Assembly: GCA_963808135.1 (NCBI GenBank)
Contig: CAWEFA010000157.1
Span: 1 to 6,388 of the forward strand
Length of the DNA: 6,388 nt
Direction of reading: 5' to 3'
Origin: CAWEFA01 sp963808135
GTDB taxonomy: Bacteria > Bacteroidota > Bacteroidia > Bacteroidales > DTGW01
Part shown: one piece after another, positions 1 through 5,844 of the stretch
Position numbering within the stretch: the stretch's first letter is position 1
Layout: every line of letters starts with the position of its first letter
Notes under the pieces: model-generated
What the model was told of the DNA's origin: nothing
The model's input: only the letters and a program-made list of their open reading frames with translations
The model's database searches: none
Made by a program: the position numbers and the translations under genes

Positions 1-75
1 ATGGTAATAGGATCATGTCGGTTCTTTTGATTGTTTTCGCAAAGGTTACAAATGCTGTTGCTAAAATATCAAATG

Positions 76-157
76 TGCGGATGAAGGGACTCGAACCCCC
101 ACGCCTTACGGCACCAGATCCTAAGTCTGGCTCGGCTACCAATTACGACACATCCGC
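76..157 (-). tRNA. tRNA-Leu, anticodon UAG
   Basis: Read on the minus strand, a perfect 7-bp acceptor stem (GCGGATG with CATCCGC) closes a full cloverleaf. The D arm has a TCG/CGA stem and the AATTGGTAG loop. The anticodon arm is CCAGA-CTTAGGA-TCTGG, which puts UAG at the anticodon (+ strand 121-123), reading CUA-type leucine codons. A long variable arm (GCC-GTAA-GGC) marks it as a class II tRNA, as expected for leucine. The T loop is TTCGAGT; two of its stem pairs are G-U. The discriminator is A and CCA is not encoded. The bacterial-type box just upstream indicates a bacterial gene. Confidence 0.94.
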
Positions 158-170
158 TAAAAAAAGCATG

Positions 171-178
171 CAAAGATA
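171..178 (-). promoter_or_regulatory. Bacteroidota-type -7 box for the tRNA gene
   Basis: The minus strand reads TATCTTTG, an exact match to the TAnnTTTG -7 consensus of the Bacteroidota primary sigma factor. It lies 13 bases upstream of the mature tRNA 5' end, so transcription would start with a leader of only a few bases. I see no good TTG-type -33 element at the usual spacing, only an AT-rich tract. The box supports the phylum assignment of the left part. Confidence 0.6.
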
Positions 179-330
179 GATAAATTTTTATTTTTAAAAA
201 TTCGGGTCTCTAATTTTCAATATATTAAAAATGAGATAGTAAAATAGAATAAAGCTTTAAATTAATGAGCATTGAAAAATGAGTTTGAGGGACTAAGCCT
301 TCGTGGTAAAATACCTTATCTTATGTGCAG

Positions 331-362
331 TTTTGCGAGATTTGTATTAATTTTATATTTTG
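331..362 (+). promoter_or_regulatory. candidate promoter of yqgE
   Basis: TTTTG at 331-335 and TATATTTTG at 354-362 are separated by 18 bases. This resembles the Bacteroidota TTTG / TAnnTTTG pair, with one extra base inside the -7 box. The 64 bases to the yqgE start would form an AT-rich leader. The region is so AT-rich that chance matches are easy, so this is only a candidate. Apart from this and the tRNA promoter, 158-426 shows no gene. Confidence 0.35.
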
Positions 363-426
363 AACAAAATTGATGATATATTGTTTAAACATGTTTTACA
401 GAACGATTGTTATTTAAATTAAAATT

Positions 427-1017
427 ATGGGTTCGGAAACCGATTATTTTAAAATTGAAACTAATAATGTTGCGCCTAAAAAAGGCAATATTCTTATTGC
501 AGAGCCTTTTTTAAACGATATTTATTTTAAACGTTCAATAGTTTTTCTTACCGAGCATAATGATGAGGGTTCAATTGGGTTTGTTTTAAATAAGCCTGTT
601 AATCTTAAAATTGATGAAATAATTAATGATTTTCCTCCGTTCGATTGTAATATTTCTATTGGCGGGCCTGTAAGTACAAATACTATTCATTATATTCATA
701 CTCTTGGCGAAGCCATACCCAACAGCGTTTATGTATATGGTGATATTTTCTGGGGAGGTAATTTTGATATTTTGAAAGAACTTATTCAATTTAAATCAAT
801 AACAAAAAATCAAATTCGGTTTTTTCTCGGATATAGTGGTTGGAAGCCTAATCAACTTTCGGAAGAGCTTTCACAAAATTCCTGGCTCGTAAGTAAAATA
901 AACCCAGACGTAATTATGAACCACGATATGAATGAGATTTGGAAAAATATCCTTAATAATTTAGGCGGCAAATATAAAATGTGGACAAACTCCCCTGAAA
1001 ATCCAACTTTAAATTAA
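427..1017 (+). CDS. yqgE: YqgE/AlgH family protein
   Basis: The 196-codon product covers the full length of the YqgE/AlgH (DUF179) family, which is usually about 180-200 residues. Family hallmarks are visible in order: KGNILIAEPFLND at 19-31, the H-x3-EGSIGFVLNKP block at 44-57, IGGPV at 78-82, a WGG at 109-111, and GYSGWKPNQL at 135-144 followed by W153. There is no signal peptide or membrane segment, so it should be cytosolic. The biochemical role of the family is not established; the AlgH name comes from an alginate-regulation phenotype in Pseudomonas. The ATG has no purine-rich ribosome-binding site, only an AT-rich leader, which is normal in Bacteroidota. It converges with the HD-phosphohydrolase gene, with 86 bases between the two stops and no clear hairpin terminator there. 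The frame is intact. Confidence 0.93.
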   Translation: MGSETDYFKIETNNVAPKKGNILIAEPFLNDIYFKRSIVFLTEHNDEGSIGFVLNKPVNLKIDEIINDFPPFDCNISIGGPVSTNTIHYIHTLGEAIPNSVYVYGDIFWGGNFDILKELIQFKSITKNQIRFFLGYSGWKPNQLSEELSQNSWLVSKINPDVIMNHDMNEIWKNILNNLGGKYKMWTNSPENPTLN

Positions 1018-1103
1018 ATTTTCCCGGATTGTACAACAAGCATTTTAAAAGACACATCAATTAATAGCAGAAAAGAATCTAACAGGACTCAACTGGAAAG
1101 CAA

Positions 1104-3215
1104 TTATTTTGGGTATTCAATTCGCACATGGTAAATATTGCGAAGCTTCTTTTTAAAAATTGCTTTTACGGTTTCAATATCTTTAAGTGTTATTTCGGAT
1201 TCGTTGAATTGCCCGTCTTTCAACTGGTTATTTATGATATTATCCACTAATGCGTTTAGGTCGTTTTCGTTGTGGTTTTGTATAGTCCTCGAAGCAGCTT
1301 CAACTGAATCGGCCATCATAACAACAACCATTTCCCGTGTTGATGGTTTTGGCCCGGGATAAGAAAAATGACTAATATCAACTTCAGATCGCGGATATTG
1401 TTTTATGTATGAACGATAGAAATAATGCACCGTTAAAGTTCCATGATGCGTTCGGATAAAATTGATTATTTGTTCCGGTAGCTTTCGTTTCAAGGCAATT
1501 TCAACACCTTTCGTTACATGGCCTACGATTACTTCAGCGCTTCTTTCAAAATCGAATTTTTCATGAGGGTTTATTTCCCCAGTCAGGTTTTCAATGAAGA
1601 ACATCGGGTTTTCTATTTTTCCAATATCGTGATATAATGCGCCTGCCCTCACTAACAATGGGTTTCCGCCGATTATAAAAATTGCCTCTTCTGAAAGATT
1701 CGCAACCTGCAATGAATGTTGGAAAGTTCCCGGCGCCAATTCAGCGAGTTTACGAAGCAATGGTTGGTTGGAATCGGACAGTTCAAGCAATGTAGCATCT
1801 GATAAGAAACCAAAAATTTTTTCAAAAATATAAATCAGCGGAATAGATGAAAGAACTAATAATGCATTGGCGCAAAAAAACAAAACATTATCCAGGTTAA
1901 AATTTTTAAAATTTCCTTCCTGATAAAGTGATATGCCGGCATAAAGCACAATATAAGTGATTAACAACCAAGCTGAAGTAACGAATAATTTATTCCTGCG
2001 GTACAAGTTTGTTAAACTAAGCAATGCAACTATGCCAGCAGTTGTATTAAGGAAAATAAACTCGAAGCTATTTGGCGCCCAAAATCCAATTATTAGAACT
2101 GTAACTACATAAACAAAAATAGCGAGCTTGGTATCGTAAAATGTCTTTAACAAAATTGCAACTATAGCCAATGGGACTATATATAAATCAAAAGGCTTAA
2201 ATTTAATAATAAAGCTTGTTACGCATGAAAACAGAAGAATTATAAAAAGAATAAAACCCGACTTTTTAATTGATCCTAATATTTCCTGCCTGAACTTATT
2301 AATAAAAATATAAATGAGCAGCATGCATAATATGGTCAAAATTCCCTGGCCCATTATTATAAAAATATAATTTGAAGATTTTCCCATTCGCGACTCGTAC
2401 TCTTTTTTTAATGATTCAAGCACTTTATATGCATGGGGAGTAACAATATCGCCGGGTAAAATAATTCTTTCGCCTGTAAGCACCATACCTTCGGTAAGAG
2501 AAATGTTATTCAATGCAGCATCGCGCATTTTCGACGAAGTTTCTTCGTCGTAATAAAGATTAGGCGAAATAAAGTTTTCTAATCTCATTGCCCTGAAAAA
2601 GTTGTCGTTACCAAGCAACGTTGAGTCGGGCAATTGATCGTTATAAACATATAACTTATGCAAAATATATTCATAAGCGCCTTTTTGAGAAAACACATTA
2701 TCAAGCTCGTATTCTTCGGCAACATTATCACGTACTTGCATGATGGTCGATTTTTGCTTTGAAAGCGATGAATAATCTTCCGGAAGCTCAATTATTCCAG
2801 CTTTGTAAACGAATTCGAACAACGATAATATTCGTTGTTCGAATTCGAATCTATATCCCGGGTTTAATGCAGATGGATGTTTATGGTCGAACGAATCCCA
2901 ATAGTTTGCAAAAAAAGTCCTGAAGCGTGTTTTCTGTTCAATCCCGGTTTTTGGATTATAGTTAAAATATGGCGCATAATTTTTTAATATGCTATCTTTC
3001 TCAGCAGATAAATCAGCCTCCGACTTGTAAATCGGAAAATCGAATGGCGCTACCAATACTTCGTGCATCCATGGTTTCCCTTTTTGATACTCATATTTAA
3101 ATTTACCTCCTTCAGGGAAAAAAAGTATTAAAATTAAAGCAGAAACAAGAAACATCAACAAGTTCATCAATTTCTTGTTTTGTAAAATGAAGTGCGATAA
3201 TTGTTCTTTTATCAT
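1104..3215 (-). CDS. pgpH: 7TM-HD family phosphohydrolase (PgpH-type, probable c-di-AMP phosphodiesterase)
   Basis: The 703-residue membrane protein has the 7TMR-HD layout. An N-terminal membrane anchor (about 17-34) is followed by a large extracytoplasmic domain (about 35-280). A run of about seven hydrophobic segments spans roughly 283-465, and a cytoplasmic HD domain fills 485-700. Metal-ligand candidates are H500 in GTFQHS, H529-D530 in YHDIGK, H566 in VGHV, H590-H591 in THHGT and D636 in MADSVEA, so the active site looks complete. In Listeria, PgpH of this family hydrolyses cyclic di-AMP to pApA; activity here is inferred. The ATG at 3215 is favoured because MIKEQ leads straight into the anchor. 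The opening, with FFPEGGKFKYEYQKGKPW, resembles Bacteroidota members as I remember them. The gene stands alone, convergent with yqgE. Two strong hairpins lie inside the coding sequence (2810-2847, 2532-2550). Confidence 0.93.
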   Translation of the reverse strand: MIKEQLSHFILQNKKLMNLLMFLVSALILILFFPEGGKFKYEYQKGKPWMHEVLVAPFDFPIYKSEADLSAEKDSILKNYAPYFNYNPKTGIEQKTRFRTFFANYWDSFDHKHPSALNPGYRFEFEQRILSLFEFVYKAGIIELPEDYSSLSKQKSTIMQVRDNVAEEYELDNVFSQKGAYEYILHKLYVYNDQLPDSTLLGNDNFFRAMRLENFISPNLYYDEETSSKMRDAALNNISLTEGMVLTGERIILPGDIVTPHAYKVLESLKKEYESRMGKSSNYIFIIMGQGILTILCMLLIYIFINKFRQEILGSIKKSGFILFIILLFSCVTSFIIKFKPFDLYIVPLAIVAILLKTFYDTKLAIFVYVVTVLIIGFWAPNSFEFIFLNTTAGIVALLSLTNLYRRNKLFVTSAWLLITYIVLYAGISLYQEGNFKNFNLDNVLFFCANALLVLSSIPLIYIFEKIFGFLSDATLLELSDSNQPLLRKLAELAPGTFQHSLQVANLSEEAIFIIGGNPLLVRAGALYHDIGKIENPMFFIENLTGEINPHEKFDFERSAEVIVGHVTKGVEIALKRKLPEQIINFIRTHHGTLTVHYFYRSYIKQYPRSEVDISHFSYPGPKPSTREMVVVMMADSVEAASRTIQNHNENDLNALVDNIINNQLKDGQFNESEITLKDIETVKAIFKKKLRNIYHVRIEYPK
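2532..2550. repeat. 8-bp hairpin with 3-base loop inside the HD gene
   Basis: CGACGAAG at 2532-2539 and CTTCGTCG at 2543-2550 are exact reverse complements around TTT. The hairpin lies within the codons for YDEETSSK of the extracytoplasmic domain. It is a second tight stem in the same gene, about 260 bases from the larger one. Confidence 0.7.
2810..2847. repeat. perfect 16-bp inverted repeat inside the HD gene
   Basis: Arms CGAATTCGAACAACGA (2810-2825) and its exact reverse complement (2832-2847) flank a 6-base loop TAATAT. The stem codes for FEFEQRILSLFEF in the extracytoplasmic domain (about residues 123-135) without interrupting the frame. No T-run follows on either strand, so it does not look like an intrinsic terminator. 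Confidence 0.85.
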
Positions 3216-3404
3216 TATTTTATGAAAAATTGAACCTGGTAAAATATAGAATTTTATAAAAATACCTAAATTCGATTATTTATGAAACTATATATTTGAA
3301 TTTATTTTTTTATACTATTTTGAAATTTAATTTACAATGGTTAAAGGACAGTCTTACAAGTGCGAAAGTAAAAACAGTGAAAAAGTTATAGAGAATTTTA
3401 GGAA
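3216..3404. other. AT-rich spacer, likely near the bacterial/eukaryotic join
   Basis: No RNA gene or convincing coding region is visible. A 26-codon frame starts at 3337 (MVKGQSYKCESKNSEK...) and ends at 3417, overlapping the next frame. Upstream of it, TTTG (3295-3298) and TATTTTG (3316-3322) loosely resemble a Bacteroidota promoter, which would place bacterial DNA up to about 3340. No abrupt composition change fixes the join; both sides are AT-rich. Confidence 0.4.
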
Positions 3405-3620
3405 ATGGAACTGCTAGATTTTGAAAATATGTTAAAATATTCTACACAGAATTCTGCAACTATTGGTGTAACTTTCAAAGTTTTAGAACAAACATTTAGG
3501 AGAGAAAATTTTGAAATTAAAAATGTCAAAACACCGAAAAAAAGCTCTTTTTGGACTGGTCCGGGTCATTATTTTAGATTTATTCAAAACAATCTAAATA
3601 TTTCAATTGTTCGAATGTAG
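3405..3620 (+). CDS. hypothetical 71-residue reading frame
   Basis: I do not recognise this product. The frame opens at an ATG one codon after an in-frame TAG (3399-3401) and closes at TAG 3618-3620. The peptide is basic and mixed in character, with KTPKKSSFWTGPGHYFRF near its C-terminal half and no membrane segment or signal peptide. A preceding 26-codon frame (3337-3417) overlaps its start in another frame, so the two could be pieces of one gene broken by a frameshift, giving about 93 residues in total. Whether it is bacterial or eukaryotic cannot be told from the sequence, and it lies exactly where the two kinds of DNA meet. It may not be a real gene. Confidence 0.3.
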   Translation: MELLDFENMLKYSTQNSATIGVTFKVLEQTFRRENFEIKNVKTPKKSSFWTGPGHYFRFIQNNLNISIVRM

Positions 3621-4296
3621 AAGCGCACCATTTTATACAGAATTAATTGTTACATCCAATCGTACAAGATTCAGCATTTTATTGTAGACATTGGGCTTGT
3701 GAAGACATTATTTTTTTATAATGCACCAAAAATGCCATAAGGTGTTATTCGGACACTTCTATTCTACTAAACACAAGTACTCAGAACCATGGACAGCATG
3801 AACTCCTCAGTACTGACTTTCGGCCATTGCCAATAGTCCATTTTTCTTAACGGCGAAAGTTCCATAAAAACACAATTTTCGGCAATTGTCCGAAGTCAAT
3901 TGCCAAAGCTAGTACTGCGAAATTTGTGTTTCCCGTTCTGCCACTTCTATGTCATAAATGAACTCGTCTGTTGTACGATAGAAAACAACGTTTTACACTT
4001 AATGAAACATATATACATAAAGAAGTAGTTAAAAGGCATTATGATACTGATTGTAATAATATATTTTATTTGATTCAACATTTCTTATATCATATCTGTT
4101 ATAACTTCATATTGTTACACAATATAGAATTTTGTTTCGAAATAATCAAATAAATATTTGATATTTATGTCTGAGATGAAATCGAAGACGAATTTATCGT
4201 ACTCATAGTAACTCCGAGTATGTAATACTGACATTTAAGTAATATTACAAGTTATGCTTAAGTACTAAGGGTGATCAAAAAGTTCTCGGCACTTTT
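3621..4296. other. gene-free stretch with repeats
   Basis: No convincing coding region is present. A 60-codon frame at 3971-4153 has unremarkable composition and no recognisable motif. The stretch holds the fold-back cluster (3808-3931), four copies of the palindrome AGTACT (3776, 3809, 3911, 4261), the 10-bp palindrome GTAATATTAC at about 4238-4247, and the AAAAGT-tctcggc-ACTTTT hairpin at 4278-4296. The texture resembles decayed repeats in a eukaryotic intergenic region. Confidence 0.5.
3808..3931. repeat. nested fold-back (inverted-repeat) cluster
   Basis: Several inverted pairs nest here. AAACACAATTTTCG (3868-3881) faces CGAAATTTGTGTTT (3918-3931) with one mismatch in 14. Inside these, GGCAATTG (3881-3888) faces CAATTGCC (3897-3904) exactly, around an 8-base loop. 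CAGTACT at 3808-3814 faces AGTACTG at 3911-3917, and GACTTTCGGCCATTGCC near 3815-3831 is an imperfect inverted copy of 3881-3897. The strand could fold into more than one long hairpin. No coding region overlaps it. It may be a remnant of a small fold-back mobile element. Confidence 0.6.
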
Positions 4297-4610
4297 CTAT
4301 ATCCATTCAGAGAAACGACATTCCATCCATCTCTCTATACCATATATTCGAGGTAGTTGTTGTGATATTCCATGGAAAGTTTCATCCTTATAACTCACTC
4401 TTAAGATATCCTTTTGAAGTAAACAATAGGTAATGAATTGACCTCCTTGGTTATTACCCCTGCTCAATTCTTGTAGCTGGTGATTATCTAGTCCATCTTG
4501 AATACATTCCAGTCATTAGTAATTTGAAAGCTTAGTCCAAGACGAGTACGATCAGTGAGCTTTAACTTCATTCCTTTCACTGTGCTATAAATAGTGACGT
4601 TATTTTCCAT
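4297..4610 (-). pseudogene. frame-broken remnant of an unrecognised protein gene
   Basis: Two minus-strand frames join end to end. The first starts with ATG at 4610, reads MENNVTIYSTVKGMKLKLTD and on to ITNDWNVFKMD, and stops at 4488. The second is open from 4512 to a TAG at 4297, reading QDGLDNHQLQELSRGNNQGG and ending in RWMECRFSEWI. One frame change between 4488 and 4512 would give a product of about 105 residues. I recognise no family. The second frame runs through the left arm of the 65-bp inverted repeat. Three of the four arm differences are synonymous in this frame, which weakly supports it having been coding. The phrase CTTAAGA followed by GTGAGT at the arm edge also resembles a splice donor, so the last 30 or so residues may be intron read-through. 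It could be a transposon gene remnant or a diverged host gene. Confidence 0.35.
4391..4455 (-). repeat. 65-bp inverted repeat, left arm
   Basis: The reverse complement of this segment matches 4996-5060 at 61 of 65 positions with no gaps. The match stops sharply at the outer edge (TAACTCAC on this side). Weak similarity, including TGGAATGTATTCA against TGGAATCTGTTCA, continues inward for another 80 or so bases. The arms are 540 bases apart. Confidence 0.9.
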
Positions 4611-4995
4611 ATTGCTAAAAAACCCATGATTGAAATAAATAGGACGAAATTATGTCGGCACTTTTTTCTTTGATTACGTTTTTCTTATTTAATTTAATAA
4701 TTTACCATTAATATAGGTAGTATTCCTAGCTACTATGAAAACCACTATACGGTGAATAATAGCCCGAATGTATGAAAAAGTTGACAAATATTGTCGTTTT
4801 TGGTGTCGTTATCAATAAATGTCGTTTGGTTGGCTATTTTCTCCCGCTAACCCAGTTTTTATAATGATTTTCCTCCGGTATTGCGATGGCAGATCTAAGT
4901 CCGATTGCGGCTGATAGTATTACATGGAATCTGTTCACCATTTCGAGAGCTCACTCCAAATTTTTGAGCGCTTAAAAAACTACTGAAATTCCGCG
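4611..4995. other. gene-free interior between the inverted-repeat arms
   Basis: No substantial coding region is visible. A 29-codon frame at 4886-4975 (MADLSPIAADSITWNLF...) shares the spelling IT-(ND)-WN-(V/L)-F with the minus-strand remnant at 4297-4610, fitting a diverged inverted copy of the same sequence. An 11-base word TCGGCACTTTT at 4655-4665 repeats the one at 4286-4296 in direct orientation, flanking the remnant on both sides. Confidence 0.4.
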
Positions 4996-5060
4996 AATAA
5001 CCAAGGATGTCAATTTATTACCTATTGTTTACTCCAAAAGGATATCTTAAGGGTGAGTTA
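4996..5060 (+). repeat. 65-bp inverted repeat, right arm
   Basis: This is the partner of 4391-4455, beginning AATAACCAAGGATGTC and ending GGGTGAGTTA. It ends exactly where recognisable TPR coding begins. An ATG at 5007 inside the arm lies in the TPR frame, but its residues (MSIYYLLFTPKGYLKGEL) come from repeat sequence and should not be taken as the true N-terminus. The AAGG-GTGAGT edge matches a eukaryotic 5' splice site, so the matched block could be the 3' end of a duplicated exon. Confidence 0.9.
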
Positions 5061-5670
5061 ATAAAATCATCTTTACATAATTCAATTGGTCTTGTTTATG
5101 CTCAACAAGATGATATTGATCAAGCATATATTCATTTTTCGAAAGCATTAAAAAATAGTTTATTACCATTACATATTGCATGTGTTCATCATAATTTAGC
5201 ATTGATTTCATAGTAGAAAAGGGTTATATGATGAAGAACTTCATCATTATCAAGAAGCTTTTCAAATTCGAAAAGATCAATTACCATCAAATCATTTACA
5301 AATAGCTTCATTATTGAATAATATTGGGATTGCGTATTCAGATATGCATCAATATGATCAAGCTTTATCAAATTTAAAAAAAGCACTGGAAATGAGACTA
5401 AAATTATTATCAGAAAATCATATTGATGTTGCAAAAAGTTATGCAAATATTGGAACTGTTTATGCTAAAACAGAAGAATATCGATATGGCTTTAGAATAT
5501 TTTAATAAAGCACTAATTTTATTTGAAAACCAACATCCAATACCAGAACAGGACATTAAACAAATTAATAAAAATATCAAAATTGCTAATGATAAACTCA
5601 GGTAAATGAAAAAATTAAACTTTTATTTATATAATTCTTTTCCTTTTTTTATAGGAGAAAAACTTATTAA
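5061..5670 (+). pseudogene. TPR-repeat protein fragment (kinesin-light-chain-like), frame-broken
   Basis: Three frames make one TPR array once two extra C bases are ignored: C5209 (restoring NLALIYSRKGLYDEE) and C5482 (restoring KTEEYDMALEYF). The product of about 185 residues has four TPR units. Their first helices read NSIGLVYAQQDDIDQAY, HNLALIYSRKGLYDEEL, NNIGIAYSDMHQYDQAL and ANIGTVYAKTEEYDMAL. The last three sit 42 residues apart, the spacing of kinesin-light-chain/NPHP3-type TPRs, which bind partner proteins. After ANDKL a 53-nt GT-AG intron (5602-5654, with a strong pyrimidine tract before TATAG) is likely, giving a short RRKTY end at TAA 5668-5670; unspliced, translation stops at 5605. 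An AATAAA follows at 5737. The 5' part is missing at the inverted-repeat arm. It is either a truncated pseudogene or a real gene with consensus errors. Confidence 0.75.
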
Positions 5671-5736
5671 TCGAAAAACAATTCTGTGAATAATAATACT
5701 TCTATGTATATATTTCGTTTTTTAGAATTTTTATGA

Positions 5737-5742
5737 AATAAA
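5737..5742 (+). promoter_or_regulatory. candidate poly(A) signal of the TPR gene
   Basis: AATAAA lies 67 bases after the spliced TPR stop codon, at a usual distance. The region is AT-rich and the hexamer occurs again near 5810, so the assignment is tentative. Confidence 0.35.
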
Positions 5743-5797
5743 TTAAACTGATCAAATTTTCTAAATGAACAACTATGTTTGTTTTTATCGTTTCTTT

Positions 5798-5803
5798 TTT
5801 AAT
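5798..5803 (-). promoter_or_regulatory. candidate poly(A) signal of the Tat-SF1-like gene
   Basis: The minus strand reads ATTAAA 42 bases beyond the stop codon of the splicing-factor gene, the commonest variant of the animal poly(A) hexamer. A perfect AATAAA on the same strand occurs only farther away at 5622-5627, inside the opposing TPR gene's predicted intron. Confidence 0.35.
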
Positions 5804-5844
5804 TGCACATAAATAAACTATACAAAAAAAGTAATCCGAATTAA

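Noticed and set aside
1..75. Start of another gene on the minus strand at the window edge (MILLP...)
   Set aside because: Only about five codons lie inside the window, too little to support a gene.
586..789. 67-codon minus-strand frame
   Set aside because: It lies wholly inside the intact yqgE gene on the other strand and has no family motif.
1018..1103. Intrinsic terminator between the convergent bacterial genes
   Set aside because: I found no GC-rich stem followed by a T-run on either strand.
1138..1362. 74-codon plus-strand frame
   Set aside because: It is antisense to the HD domain coding region, whose catalytic motifs make the minus strand the real one.
2585..2791. 68-codon frame on the minus strand
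   Set aside because: It is an out-of-frame reading within the HD phosphohydrolase gene.
3808..3931. CRISPR array
   Set aside because: The repeated words are inverted and irregularly spaced, with no set of equal direct repeats and spacers.
3971..4153. 60-codon frame with a hydrophobic C-terminal half
   Set aside because: It has no recognisable motif, lies among repeats and is of a length expected by chance in AT-rich DNA.
5007..5060. ATG at 5007 as the start of the TPR protein
   Set aside because: The codons come from the right arm of the inverted repeat, whose other copy reads in a different frame, so the N-terminus is accidental.
5189..5446. 85-codon minus-strand frame
   Set aside because: It is antisense to the TPR repeats, which explain the opposite strand well.
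5209..5482. Programmed +1 frameshifting in the TPR gene
   Set aside because: The two sites share no slippery sequence or common stop context, and each is explained by one extra C.
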